A stretch of 64,000 bases of DNA from Terasakiispira papahanaumokuakeensis (GTDB lineage: Bacteria > Pseudomonadota > Gammaproteobacteria > Pseudomonadales > Halomonadaceae). The stretch lies in NCBI RefSeq assembly GCF_001709345.1, contig NZ_MDTQ01000001.1, positions 248,001 through 312,000 of the forward strand. The letters are read 5' to 3'. This document shows positions 9,131 through 18,002 of this stretch, one piece after another; positions within the stretch are counted from its first letter, which is position 1, and each line of letters begins with the position of its first letter. The notes beneath the pieces were generated by a model. That model was not told where the DNA came from. It worked only from the letters and a program-made list of their open reading frames with translations, and did not search any database. The position numbers and the translations under genes are program-made.

Positions 9131-9949
9131 ATGTTGAAAACTTGGCTCGACAACGACACGGCTGAAGCGACGAAGGATCTCGATATGCAGGCAAGCCCGC
9201 AGGTGCAGGTGGATAACCGATGGTCGCTATGGGGGCAATGGTTGGCCATGATCACGATGACCCTTGATCATGGGGTCCGTTTTTGGCCGGGTCTTTGGCC
9301 CGATTTAGCTTGGGTATCATCGAGTTTTGGCCGTGTGGCTTTTCCACTGTTTGCCTTCATGGTGGCTTGGCATGGCACTTTTAACACGCGTGACCCGTTA
9401 CATCAGTCCAGTCGTATTTTGCTCATCGGGCTTTTGGCACAACTACCTTTTGTATTGCTGCCGCGCTCCACTCCCACTGAAATTTGGGATTTGAATGTTT
9501 GCTTCACCTTGGCGGCAGGCCTTGCGCTCTCGGAGTATGTCATACGAGTGGCTCATCAGTGGCGTCGCTTGCCGATCATGTCCGCTTGTCAGCTGGTCGC
9601 GATGTTGGCTGCGCTTGTTTTTTTAGGGCCTTTGATGGATTACGGCATGATTGGCATCGTGGTGTTAATCGTCATGCGGTTGGGCCTTTTAGGGCTGCGT
9701 GATGGGCATAAAGCTCAGGCAGGTTTGCTGTTGTTGGTGCCTGTTATTGCGGGCCTGCTGAATAGCTCTGTGATGGCTAAGAGTATTACGGTGGCCACTT
9801 GTGTGGTTTTGATCCTGATTGCTTGGCGCTTGGGCGGTCATATTCCCAAACCTCAATGGCGCGTTCCCCGTTGGTTGTGGCGCAGTTGGTACCCGCTGCA
9901 CTTGGCGTTATTGGCTGTTGTGAGCCATATTCCCGCTTGGATGGCATAG
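9131..9949 (+). CDS. TraX-family membrane protein
   Basis: 272 residues with an N-terminal cytoplasmic stretch (~1-35) and about eight hydrophobic helices. Family marks of TraX proteins are visible: an MTLDHG motif near 43-48, the segment GRVAFPLFAF, NVCFTLAAG near the middle, and a C-terminal YPLHLALL. TraX of plasmid F N-acetylates pilin; chromosomal homologues such as this one are probably membrane acyltransferases of unknown substrate. There is no conjugation gene in the window, so a pilin role is not supported here. It is a single gene running toward a convergent hydrolase. Confidence 0.85.
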   Translation: MLKTWLDNDTAEATKDLDMQASPQVQVDNRWSLWGQWLAMITMTLDHGVRFWPGLWPDLAWVSSSFGRVAFPLFAFMVAWHGTFNTRDPLHQSSRILLIGLLAQLPFVLLPRSTPTEIWDLNVCFTLAAGLALSEYVIRVAHQWRRLPIMSACQLVAMLAALVFLGPLMDYGMIGIVVLIVMRLGLLGLRDGHKAQAGLLLLVPVIAGLLNSSVMAKSITVATCVVLILIAWRLGGHIPKPQWRVPRWLWRSWYPLHLALLAVVSHIPAWMA

Positions 9950-9958
9950 GGGCTGTTT

Positions 9959-10713
9959 TTATCGCCCGCTTTTATTGTGATGATGCGAGTGCTGAATGTT
10001 GTGGGGATGTGAGTGCTGGAGAATAAACTGGGCATTGCGCTCAATGGCTTCATCCCAGCAATCCTTGGTCGTGCGACCACTGCGTTTGGTGGGAATAAAG
10101 CTATGGTCTCCGGCTTCGATCCAATGTATTTGAAGAGGGCTCGGAAGCTCATAGCTTGCGACGTCATCAGGCCGACCAAAAGGATCCCCTGTGTGCCTTG
10201 GGTAATCAGTAGCGGGTGTGATGCGTTGTGAAGGGGGAGTAAACGAGTTTTGTCCGGCTTTCCCGGTGGGTGAAAAGGGTAGCCCAGTGCAATGACCCCA
10301 GTAATGTGGGCCTGTGCTTGACTCGCGATGACGGCCATTCGCCCGCCCATGGATTTGCCTCCGATCCAAAGCGGCGGCTCTTTCGGGGCTTGATCAATCA
10401 TCTGATGCCAATAATCGATCAGTATGGGTTGGCGGTCAGGGGGGCGCCGCTGACCTTCAAGGCAGGCACGCTGCATATAGGGGAAGTTAAAGCGAATGAC
10501 TTGAATGCCCTGTTGTGCGAGCCCTTCAGCCATTGCTGTCATGAAAGGGCTATGCATACTTTCGCCCGCCCCATGAGCCAAAAGGAGTGTCGCTTGGCAG
10601 GGTTGGCGAGCGGGCGTGAGTAACGGCGTACTGACTTCGACCTGCGTTGATGCCGTTTGAGCCGATGTCGTTTGAGTTGATATCGGCTGAGCCGATGTTG
10701 ATAACACTGTCAT
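9959..10713 (-). pseudogene. KANL3/Tex30-like alpha/beta hydrolase, interrupted by a frameshift
   Basis: The first part reads as a KANL3/Tex30-like serine hydrolase: LLLAHGAGE, the RFNFPYM and RRPP segments, the nucleophile motif GGKSMGGRMA and LGYPFHPPGKP. After LLITQGTQG the frame runs into unrelated sequence. The expected continuation (DPFGRPDD, then AGDHSF with the catalytic His, SGRT) is present in another frame down to the stop at 9959. The switch falls at a run of four C's at 10186-10189 (GGGG in the mRNA); one more G would restore the frame. The start at 10713 forms an ATGA overlap with the lipoprotein gene upstream. The N-terminus holds four five-residue repeats of SAQT/STQT type, unusual for the family. 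It may be a true mutation or a homopolymer sequencing error. Confidence 0.8.
10639..10698 (-). repeat. 15-bp tandem repeat inside the hydrolase N-terminus, four units
   Basis: Four 15-bp units (10639-10653, 10654-10668, 10669-10683, 10684-10698) keep the reading frame and encode five-residue repeats of the SAQT/STQT kind. The segment precedes the conserved hydrolase core and is probably a disordered tail. Confidence 0.7.
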
Positions 10714-11378
10714 GGTATTGATTGGGGCTTGTTACGCCCACACCCCACCCATTCTTGGTCGTTGTGGTCCAGTAACACTCGGATTGGCCAACGTTGACCG
10801 CTTACGGGGTCCATACAGCCCACATGCTCCTGGGTCAGTATTGGGGCTTGGTTTCCGTTTAACTTAAAACGTTTAACCAGCATGCCTTGCTCCAATGGGC
10901 GCCAGCCGGAAAAGTGACGAAGTTGTTGGCCTGTTTTCAAGGTCAAGCTACCATCACTGTACATGTCCAGTTGCCAGGCCGGGCTTTGCCCACGGGCTTC
11001 CCAAATAACCGGCTGGTCGGGAGTGGCTTGAGCGGTGGTGCCTATCGGGGCGACGGTTTCTCTGCAATAAGTGGGCTGGTTGCCTTCCAGCTGTAAGCGG
11101 GCCTGATGAGGGCGGTAGAGAAAGTTATTATGCTTGCCTTCGGCATAGAGTCGCCCAGAGATAGAACGAGCACGTTCCATCTCGATCCATTGCTGCTGTT
11201 TCGCTGGGCTAATCCACGCTTTTTGGTCTGTGAGCCGTGCCTCATAAGTACCGGCTTTACCGCAATCGTACCAAGTCGATGAAGCTTCTTCAGCGGGCTG
11301 AATATGGGTACAGCCAGACAGTACGATCACACCGACCAGTGATAAAGCGTAAGTACAGAATAACCGCATGAAATACAA
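10710..11378 (-). CDS. Lipoprotein with MliC-like and COG3650-like domains
   Basis: 222 residues with a lipoprotein signal peptide (lipobox LSGC, Cys at 23). The first half resembles MliC, the membrane-bound lysozyme inhibitor: YEARLTD, a SISGRLYAEG segment (family usually SGARY) and Cys-containing ends. The second half (WEARGQSPAWQLDMY, then CMDPVSGQRWP and VGCGR) resembles the COG3650 family of unknown function. The protein should sit in a cell-envelope membrane facing the periplasm, plausibly blocking lysozyme. The hydrolase gene downstream starts in an ATGA overlap, so the two are translationally coupled. The domain calls come from motif memory; the lysozyme-inhibitor role is inference. 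Confidence 0.7.
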   Translation of the reverse strand: MYFMRLFCTYALSLVGVIVLSGCTHIQPAEEASSTWYDCGKAGTYEARLTDQKAWISPAKQQQWIEMERARSISGRLYAEGKHNNFLYRPHQARLQLEGNQPTYCRETVAPIGTTAQATPDQPVIWEARGQSPAWQLDMYSDGSLTLKTGQQLRHFSGWRPLEQGMLVKRFKLNGNQAPILTQEHVGCMDPVSGQRWPIRVLLDHNDQEWVGCGRNKPQSIP

Positions 11379-11421
11379 CCTCGAGGCTCATCATTAAGTG
11401 GGGCAGTATTGGCTCTAGAGC

Positions 11422-11452
11422 CCAGGGACGATCATTCGATCATCGCCCCTGG
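11422..11452 (-). terminator. Hairpin downstream of ilvD
   Basis: CCAGGG (11422-11427) and CCCTGG (11447-11452) form the base of a hairpin with a GATC/GATC upper part, about 40 bp after the ilvD stop. There is no U-tract, so termination is likely but not certain. An adjacent short palindrome GGCTCTAGAGCC follows on the same strand. Confidence 0.45.
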
Positions 11453-11493
11453 TGGTTTGACATGAATCGTTCTAAGCCGAGTTTGGCGCTCTA

Positions 11494-13332
11494 TCAGTCA
11501 GGTAACTTGCTGACATCTCGTACTGCACCTTTATCCGCCGACGTGGCCAACATTGCATAAGCCTTCAAGGCCGTGGAGACTTTACGCGGACGAGGCTGTG
11601 CGGGTTTCCAACCCAGCGCTTCTTGGGCTTTGCGGCGTTCGGCCAATGTGGCTTCATCGACTTGAAGTTCAATCTTGCGATTGGGGATATCGATTAAAAT
11701 CGAGTCGCCATCTTGAACCAGGCCAATCGTGCCACCGGCGGCAGCTTCAGGTGACGCATGACCAATAGATAGGCCAGAAGTCCCACCAGAGAAGCGTCCA
11801 TCAGTCAAAAGTGCACAGGCCTTGCCCAGCCCTTTCGATTTCAGGTAGCTGGTGGGGTACAGCATTTCTTGCATGCCTGGCCCGCCTTGAGGGCCTTCGT
11901 AGCGGATGATGACGACATCGCCCGCTTTGACTTGGTCATTGAGGATGTGCTGTACCGCTTCCTCTTGAGATTCAGTGACATGGGCTGTGCCTTGGAAGAC
12001 CAGGATAGAGTCATCCACCCCAGCGCTTTTAACCACGCAACCATCTTCAGCTAAGTTGCCATAAAGCACGGCAAGACCACCTTCACTTGAAAAGGCATGC
12101 TCAAGGCTACGAATACAGCCTTGGGCTCGATCGCCATCCAAGGTGGGCCAGCGAGTCGACTGGCTGAAGGCTTCTTGAGAGGGGATACCCGCAGGGCCTG
12201 CCTTATAAAACTCAATAACAGCTTCACTGGGTTGGCGCATGATGTCCCATTGCGCTAGCGCTTCTGCCAATGTTTTGGCATGTACCGTGGGCATTTGAGT
12301 ATTGATCAGGCCTGCTCGGTCCAGCTCGCCCAAAATACCGTAGATCCCGCCCGCGCGGTGAACATCTTCAATATGGTATTTCTGAGTGTTCGGCGCGACC
12401 TTGCATAGCTGTGGGACTTGGCGTGATAGGGCATCAATATCGCTTAAGGTGTAATTCACCTCGGCTTCTTGTGCGATGGCCAATAGATGCAAAATCGTAT
12501 TGGTGGAGCCGCCCATGGCGATATCTAACGCCATGGCATTACGAAAAGCCCCTTCGTTGGCGATATTACGTGGCAGCACTTGAGCATCATCCTGCTCATA
12601 GTAGCGCTTGGCCAGTTCAACGATTCTGTGGCCGGCTTCTTCAAATAACCGACGACGGTCGCTATGAGTGGCTAATGTTGTGCCGTTGCCGGGTAGCGAT
12701 AGACCCAGGGCTTCGGTCAAGCAGTTCATTGAGTTAGCGGTGAACATACCAGAACAAGAGCCACATGTCGGGCAGGCGCTCCGCTCATATTCAGCGACGG
12801 TGTCATCATCGACACTGTCGTCGGCGGCGATCACCATGGCATCCACGAGGTCGAGGCCATGTGAAGCCAGCTTCGTCTTACCCGCTTCCATGGGGCCGCC
12901 GGAGACAAAGATAACCGGAATGTTCAAGCGCATAGCGGCCATCAGCATGCCGGGTGTGATCTTATCGCAGTTGGAAATACAGACCATGGCATCGGCGCAG
13001 TGGGCATTGACCATATACTCAACGGAGTCTGCGATCAGATCACGAGAGGGTAAAGAATACAGCATGCCGTCATGGCCCATCGCAATGCCATCATCAACGG
13101 CGATGGTGTTGAACTCTTTGGCGACCCCACCGGCTTTTTCAATCTCGCGCGCCACCAGTTGTCCCATGTCTTTGAGGTGGACATGGCCTGGTACAAATTG
13201 AGTAAAAGAGTTAACAACAGCGATAATGGGTTTTTGAAAATCATCATCTTTCATGCCAGTGGCGCGCCATAAAGCACGGGCCCCGGCCATGTTACGGCCT
13301 TGTGTGGTCGTATGAGAGCGATACGCGGGCAT
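11494..13332 (-). CDS. ilvD: Dihydroxy-acid dehydratase
   Basis: Cytoplasmic Fe-S dehydratase of valine, isoleucine and leucine biosynthesis; it dehydrates 2,3-dihydroxy-isovalerate and -methylvalerate to the oxoacids. The 612-residue protein aligns by eye with E. coli IlvD along its length. Cluster-binding cysteines are in CISNCDK and CPTCGSCSG, and the C-terminal [15 protein letters not shown] segment is intact. The start is set at 13332, where the mRNA has GAGG about 6 bp upstream and the protein begins [14 protein letters not shown] as usual; an upstream in-frame start adds 15 unlikely residues. Other ilv genes are absent from the window, so it stands alone. Confidence 0.98.
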   Translation of the reverse strand: MPAYRSHTTTQGRNMAGARALWRATGMKDDDFQKPIIAVVNSFTQFVPGHVHLKDMGQLVAREIEKAGGVAKEFNTIAVDDGIAMGHDGMLYSLPSRDLIADSVEYMVNAHCADAMVCISNCDKITPGMLMAAMRLNIPVIFVSGGPMEAGKTKLASHGLDLVDAMVIAADDSVDDDTVAEYERSACPTCGSCSGMFTANSMNCLTEALGLSLPGNGTTLATHSDRRRLFEEAGHRIVELAKRYYEQDDAQVLPRNIANEGAFRNAMALDIAMGGSTNTILHLLAIAQEAEVNYTLSDIDALSRQVPQLCKVAPNTQKYHIEDVHRAGGIYGILGELDRAGLINTQMPTVHAKTLAEALAQWDIMRQPSEAVIEFYKAGPAGIPSQEAFSQSTRWPTLDGDRAQGCIRSLEHAFSSEGGLAVLYGNLAEDGCVVKSAGVDDSILVFQGTAHVTESQEEAVQHILNDQVKAGDVVIIRYEGPQGGPGMQEMLYPTSYLKSKGLGKACALLTDGRFSGGTSGLSIGHASPEAAAGGTIGLVQDGDSILIDIPNRKIELQVDEATLAERRKAQEALGWKPAQPRPRKVSTALKAYAMLATSADKGAVRDVSKLPD

Positions 13333-13462
13333 TTTAACCTCAATCATTCTTGTGAAAGCCTCTGGTGGGCTTTGCACGGCGTCTCAGTCGTGAATACTCA
13401 ACGATGATGACCCTATCGAGTCGTGGCTTAAACGATCAAGCCTGTTTCGCATCATGGGCTTC

Positions 13463-13552
13463 ATCATCAGTGCTATCTCGATCATCAGTGCTATCTAGAT
13501 TATTAGTACTATCTAAATCATCAGTACGATCTAAATAGCTGCTATCGAAATC
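13463..13552. repeat. 18-bp tandem array, four clear units plus a decayed fifth
   Basis: Units at 13463, 13481, 13499 and 13517 follow the pattern ATCATCAGTGCTATCTNG (unit 3 ATTATTAGTACTATCTAA). A fifth at 13535 is degenerate. It lies in the 779-bp gap between ilvD and the DUF3015 gene. Confidence 0.8.
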
Positions 13553-13816
13553 GAAATAGGAACTGTCGAATATTCATGAAATTTTTCGTGTCCAGCGGCT
13601 TAAAGCCGTCCGCTCATTCTACACGCATACGCCGAATACACACATCCCTGGTTGAGGTATGAACTTCTGGGCTGGTGGTGATCGGCGGTGGTGTATTACG
13701 GGTATTGCGATGTTTCTAAAGTGCGACGGTTGTGGTCGGTTGGGTTAGTTTAATTAAATAGGGTTCAGCCGTACTGAGTATCGTTTTATGATGCTTTTTT
13801 ATGGCTGCTTTTAACT

Positions 13817-13852
13817 ATTGGTATTATTAATGCCATTGGTATTATTAATGCC
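13817..13852. repeat. Perfect 18-bp tandem duplication
   Basis: ATTGGTATTATTAATGCC is present twice in direct contact (13817-13834, 13835-13852), followed by ATT as the start of a third copy. Confidence 0.9.
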
Positions 13853-14111
13853 ATTAAATCAGTTTTTTAAAGGCATCTTAGCTAGTGGCCATATTGTTGG
13901 ATCTTATTGGAAGAGTTCGCGATATGTTCGGCGCATTTTCAGATACTGATGTGTTTATTGATATCAAGATTCATCTGATTGAATATTGAACATGGGTATT
14001 ATTGAACGTTTGTGACATTGACGTTGAATGTAGGCTAAGATGATTTAGTGCTGTGAATGCAGTGCTTCGGGATCGGGTTCCGTAATTAATAAATAAGAAG
14101 GATTGACTATT

Positions 14112-14594
14112 ATGAAAAAGATGATTGCTGCTGCGGTTCTAGCTGCCATGCCCTTTACAGCTGCTCAGGCTGATCCTGATGCCGGTTGTGGTCTGGGGTC
14201 TATGATTTTTGCCGGTAAAACAGGTCTGACCTTTAAAGTGCTGGCCGCAACGACTAATGGTTCTTCTGGTAACCAAACGTTTGGGATGAGTTTCGGCACC
14301 TTGGGTTGTGATGGTAAAGGTACTGTGAGCTCCCGTGAAAAAATCTCCATGTTTATTGATAATAACCTGGATAATCTGGCCCGTGATATGTCTCGTGGCG
14401 AAGGTGAATCTCTGGATACGCTGGCTGCACTATGGGGTATGGATTCTGCCGAAAAAGCACAGCTGTCCACGCTGGCCAAAAATAACTTTGGTCAGGTGTT
14501 CTCTTCTGAAAGCGTCACCGCTCAGGATGTTGTGAACAACCTGAATGCACTGATGGCCGATGATCAAGCGCTGAGCCAGTACACTCTGAGCTAA
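14112..14594 (+). CDS. DUF3015-family exported protein
   Basis: 160 residues with a cleavable signal peptide (MKKMIAAAVLAAMPFTAAQA, cleavage before DPDAGCG). The mature part has the DUF3015 pattern: DAGCGLGSMIF near the N-terminus, an internal TFGMSFGTLGC and a C-terminal helical half with ESLDTLAALWG. A disulfide is possible. Function is unknown; the protein should be periplasmic. ATG 14112 is used, with AAGGA about 10 bp upstream; a TTG three codons earlier is less likely. A terminator follows at 14697. In other gammaproteobacteria DUF3015 genes are often next to DUF4105 genes, as here. Confidence 0.85.
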   Translation: MKKMIAAAVLAAMPFTAAQADPDAGCGLGSMIFAGKTGLTFKVLAATTNGSSGNQTFGMSFGTLGCDGKGTVSSREKISMFIDNNLDNLARDMSRGEGESLDTLAALWGMDSAEKAQLSTLAKNNFGQVFSSESVTAQDVVNNLNALMADDQALSQYTLS

Positions 14595-14696
14595 ATCACG
14601 CTTGATGAACCATCCATTCTCCATGCCGATGAGCACGAGAGATTAACTTTGGTGCTGATTTAATGGCGGTGGGCGGTTTAAAAGAGTTAAAGATGA

Positions 14697-14721
14697 GGGG
14701 CGCTTAGGCGCCCCTTGTTTG
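14697..14721 (+). terminator. Terminator of the DUF3015 gene
   Basis: GGGGCGC (14697-14703) pairs with GCGCCCC (14708-14714) around TTAG, followed by TTGTTTG. The remaining spacer to 14954 contains an imperfect inverted repeat (GAGCATTATG at 14741, CATTATGCTC at 14788) and an AT-rich stretch that probably carries the next promoter. Confidence 0.75.
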
Positions 14722-14954
14722 TATCTAGTGTTTTATTATTGAGCATTATGTGAGTCCTATCAGGAACTTCCTTGTTTTGAGGGGGCTCATTATGCTCAAG
14801 ACAACACGGTGATGGACTTGGCGTGTTGGGGTTGTAACAGGATAGATATTGATATGATGCTATTTAAATCATGGTTATGATGTGAGTCCGCTTAACGCCT
14901 ATTGAATAGGGTGATATATAAAGTGATTCAGGGCGGGACACTTTTATTGATTAA

Positions 14955-16871
14955 TTGGAATGGGGCGAGGTGATTTTGCGCGTTTTTCAATCTGGACTGA
15001 CGGTTGTGGTCGGGTGGTTATTCAGCCAGTGGGTGTTAGCCAGTGGGCTACCCAACTTTACGATGCTGGCGCAAGAAAACGCCTGGCAGCAATTGGGTCA
15101 TTATCATCAGACTTTATCGGGATGGGAAAGCCAAGTCGATGACCCTGATTTCTTTCTCGCCCCTGATGGTCAACATAACCCCGAAGCGGAACTCCGTGCG
15201 ACTTGGGACTCTCTGCAAGGAGCGCTTCGAACATCGCTTGATGAAGCTGAGGATATTCGCTGTCATTGGCCCGCGCGAGTGCATTGGCTAGAACGACGGC
15301 TGAGTCTGGATATTCCCGAACGTGCTTGCCCTGAGATGGATCGCTGGTTGTCGGCGGTGGCTGCATACAATATGACGCTAGTCTTCCCTGGGGGCTATAT
15401 GAATAGCCCGTCCTCAATGTTTGGTCATACCTTATTACGTTTGGATGCCCAAGATCGTAGCCGTAACCCTGATCTAACGGCTTATGCGGTGAATTTTGCA
15501 GCCAATGTGGCCGCCGATCAGCAGGATGCCCTTTATGCCATTAAAGGGATTTTTGGCGCTTATGGTGGCTTTTTCTCGTTAATGCCTTATTACAAAAAGG
15601 TCAATGAATATAATGACCTGGAAAGCCGGGATTTGTGGGAGTATCGGCTAAATCTCTCGCCTGAAATGTTACAGCGTGTGCTGTGGCACCTTTGGGAGCT
15701 GAATGATATTCGCTTTGATTACTGGTTCTTTGATGAAAACTGCTCCTACCAGTTGTTGGCATTACTCTCTGTTGCCCGAGATGATTTAAACCTGACTCAA
15801 GGCTTTGATCTTTATGCGATTCCGGTGGACACCATTCGTCGCTTACGTGAAGAGGGTTTATTGGGGCAAGTGCATTATCGGCCGTCTTTTGCGACTCGTT
15901 TAAACGCGATGAGTGAACAGATGCCTGCTGAGGCGGTGTCCGTAGCGAATCAGTTGGCGCAACCGCAGGCGCCCACCGCGCCGGTGGATCGTTTGACTCG
16001 CGATCGTCAAAAAGCGGAAGCCCTTGAGTTGGCCTATGAATGGATGAACTTCCGGTTTCAGCATCAACCGTTACCGCGTGAAGAGGCTGCGCCGCAATTG
16101 AGGCGCTTACTGTTGGCGCGTGCTCGGGTGCCGGGTGGAAGCCCATTTGAATCGGTTCAAACGCCTGAAGTGACCCCTGATGAGGGGCATGCTTCATCCC
16201 GCTGGACGGTAGGGGCGGGTCATTATGAGGGCAACTCTTATTTGGATCTAAGGTTGCGGCCGTCTTATCACGATATGTTGGATGATCCCGCTGGATACTT
16301 GCCAACCGCTGAGTTGAACTTCCTTGAGCTGGATATGCGTTATTGGGCTGAAGATGCGCGTTTGGAGCCTTGGCGCCTGACGGTGATGGAGTTGGCCAAT
16401 TACGCGCCGCGTACGCCCATTTTTAAGCCCCTGGCCTGGCGTCTGAAAATAGACGGTACACAGGTGGGCGAACCGGGTGAGGGATACTGGCGTGGGCGCT
16501 TTGCGGTCGATGCCGGTCAAGTGGTGGGCCAGATGAATGGCCTCTATGGTTTTGCATTTGCTGGGATTGAAGCACAAGCGGGTCATGCCAGTGGTGGGCT
16601 CGATCAGCCCGGCCATGACCAAGCATGGGGTTTGGCTCCCAGCGTCTCTTTAGGTAGCGGTTGGCAGCCACTGGACCGGTTGCGTTTACGTCTGGAAGCA
16701 CGCTGGTTGCCCTTTGTGAGCGGTAACCAGGGGGATGTCTTTCAAGGTCAGGTCGGTGCTAATTGGCGCCTTTCCCGTGAACAGGCGATTCGTCTTGAAT
16801 GGCAAGCTGAGCACCAAGCGCAAGGAGAGACTCGGGATGATATCCGAGTCAGCTGGTTACATTACTTTTAA
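14955..16871 (+). CDS. DUF4105 (Lnb-type N-terminal) envelope protein with a probable C-terminal beta-barrel
   Basis: About 638 residues. An N-terminal hydrophobic segment (VVVGWLFSQWVLASG) is a likely signal peptide. The central part matches the DUF4105/Lnb N-terminal periplasmic domain: NSPSSMFGHTLLRLD, YAVNFAANV, ALYAIKGIFGAYGGFFSLMPYY, and FFDENCSYQLLALL with the Cys expected in a papain-like NlpC/P60-related fold. The C-terminal third alternates aromatic and polar residues and ends in a Phe (WLHYF), as in outer-membrane barrels. Proteolytic activity is not proven. The start is uncertain: TTG 14955, GTG 14970 and TTG 14976 are all in frame and no ATG fits. The hydrolase gene follows after 93 bp. 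Confidence 0.85.
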   Translation: MEWGEVILRVFQSGLTVVVGWLFSQWVLASGLPNFTMLAQENAWQQLGHYHQTLSGWESQVDDPDFFLAPDGQHNPEAELRATWDSLQGALRTSLDEAEDIRCHWPARVHWLERRLSLDIPERACPEMDRWLSAVAAYNMTLVFPGGYMNSPSSMFGHTLLRLDAQDRSRNPDLTAYAVNFAANVAADQQDALYAIKGIFGAYGGFFSLMPYYKKVNEYNDLESRDLWEYRLNLSPEMLQRVLWHLWELNDIRFDYWFFDENCSYQLLALLSVARDDLNLTQGFDLYAIPVDTIRRLREEGLLGQVHYRPSFATRLNAMSEQMPAEAVSVANQLAQPQAPTAPVDRLTRDRQKAEALELAYEWMNFRFQHQPLPREEAAPQLRRLLLARARVPGGSPFESVQTPEVTPDEGHASSRWTVGAGHYEGNSYLDLRLRPSYHDMLDDPAGYLPTAELNFLELDMRYWAEDARLEPWRLTVMELANYAPRTPIFKPLAWRLKIDGTQVGEPGEGYWRGRFAVDAGQVVGQMNGLYGFAFAGIEAQAGHASGGLDQPGHDQAWGLAPSVSLGSGWQPLDRLRLRLEARWLPFVSGNQGDVFQGQVGANWRLSREQAIRLEWQAEHQAQGETRDDIRVSWLHYF

Positions 16872-16964
16872 TTCATGACCGGTCATGGGCGACATGAGTG
16901 ATCAGTTGAATCGATGGTCGGTTATGCGGCTGTTTGTATGACCATGGTGATGAGGATGGTGTGA

Positions 16965-17888
16965 GTGAGAAGACAATATGGAACCTTCGCGATATTGGGA
17001 GTGATGCTCAGCTTTCTCAGCGGTTGTAGCAGCTTGTTTTATTGGCCTGAATCGAAATGGGTGCGTACGCCTGATGATGTTGGCTTAACGTTTCAAACGC
17101 TCGATTTTGAAAGCACTGATGGCACGCCGCTCAGTGGTTGGTGGTTACCGGCACAAAATGGTGAACCGGCTTTAGGCGTTGTGCTCCACCTTCATGGCAA
17201 TGCGGAAAATATCAGCACTCATTTTGGTAATGTGTATTGGCTGGCTGAACAAGGCTGGCATGTAATGGAGTTTGACTATCGTGGCTTTGGTCATTCACAA
17301 GGTTCACCAGATATTATTGGTGTTCATCGCGATGCCAGGGCTGCGTTAGCACTGGCTGCTCAACGAGCAGAAGCGCTAGGTTTACCGTTGATTGTCTTTG
17401 GGCAGAGCATCGGCGGGGCCACCGCCATTACGGTACTGGGGCGCGCACCAGAAGCGCAGTATGTACGGGGGGTTCTGATTGACAGTGCTTTCTCTAGTTA
17501 TCGCGACATTGCGCGAGAAAAGCTGGGAGATATTTGGCTGACATGGCCCTTTCAGTATCCGCTGTCTTGGCTATTTAGTGACGATTTAAGCCCCATTCGC
17601 TATGTGGATCGAATCAGCCCCACACCGCTGGTGCTTGTGGCCAGTCGCGATGATACCGTCGTGCCTGCCCATCACAGTGAGCGTTTATTCGAGAAAGCTC
17701 ATTCCCCCGTGGCCCTTTGGTTACTGGATGACCATCGGCACATCGTTTTCCCCAGCACGCTTGTTGGGCGACGTAAGATCTCTGCGCTTTTCCAATGCTG
17801 GGCGGCAACGCCTCAGCCTCAAGGCGAATGCATCCAGCAAGCCGATCAAGAGAGTGGCACAAGAGTACTCGGCAGTGAGGTCCGTTAA
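16965..17888 (+). CDS. Lipoprotein alpha/beta hydrolase
   Basis: 307 residues with a lipoprotein signal peptide (lipobox LSGC, Cys 21). The hydrolase core shows VVLHLHGNAENIS as oxyanion region, the nucleophile elbow GQSIGG, an Asp in ASRDDTVVP and a His in DDHRHIV, so the triad is complete. The layout resembles the YfhR/BEM46-like hydrolase family (serine hydrolase anchored in the envelope); the substrate is unknown. It starts at GTG 16965 with a GAGGA-type ribosome-binding site about 9 bp upstream. It follows DUF4105 on the same strand, and the DUF3015-DUF4105-hydrolase order suggests a shared envelope job, which is inference. Confidence 0.88.
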   Translation: MRRQYGTFAILGVMLSFLSGCSSLFYWPESKWVRTPDDVGLTFQTLDFESTDGTPLSGWWLPAQNGEPALGVVLHLHGNAENISTHFGNVYWLAEQGWHVMEFDYRGFGHSQGSPDIIGVHRDARAALALAAQRAEALGLPLIVFGQSIGGATAITVLGRAPEAQYVRGVLIDSAFSSYRDIAREKLGDIWLTWPFQYPLSWLFSDDLSPIRYVDRISPTPLVLVASRDDTVVPAHHSERLFEKAHSPVALWLLDDHRHIVFPSTLVGRRKISALFQCWAATPQPQGECIQQADQESGTRVLGSEVR

Positions 17889-17943
17889 TCGTGTGCGTGA
17901 GCGGGATAGGTCAGTGAAGTGAATCCATGTTGATCAATCATGA

Positions 17944-17971
17944 GCCCTACCATCATGAGGTATGGCAGGGC
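17944..17971. terminator. Weak hairpin between convergent genes
   Basis: GCCCT/AGGGC and CCAT/ATGG pair with one mismatch between them. There is no T-run; it lies between the convergent hydrolase and barrel genes. Confidence 0.35.
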
Positions 17972-18002
17972 TTGAAATCGCCAGCTTAAATGAGTCGCCC
18001 GC

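Larger units (their letters stand above)
13333..14111. other. Long non-coding spacer between ilvD and the DUF3015 gene
   Basis: This 779-bp gap holds two 18-bp tandem repeat arrays (13463-13552, 13817-13852), an AT-rich right half and presumably promoters for both divergent genes. GTGACA (from about 14011) and TAAGAT, 18 bp apart, upstream of the DUF3015 gene are a weak promoter candidate. No RNA gene or coding frame is recognisable. Confidence 0.5.

Noticed and set aside
9131-9949. TraX-like gene considered as a sign of a conjugative element
   Set aside because: No tra, mob or integration genes nearby; chromosomal TraX homologues are common.
12668-13201. 177-codon plus-strand frame within ilvD
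   Set aside because: Shadow of the highly conserved ilvD on the opposite strand.
13463-13552. 18-bp tandem units considered as a CRISPR array
   Set aside because: The units touch each other without unique spacers, are too short, diverge steadily, and no cas gene is present.
15601-16305. 234-codon minus-strand frame within the DUF4105 gene
   Set aside because: Antisense to a conserved coding region with typical codon use; no domain pattern.
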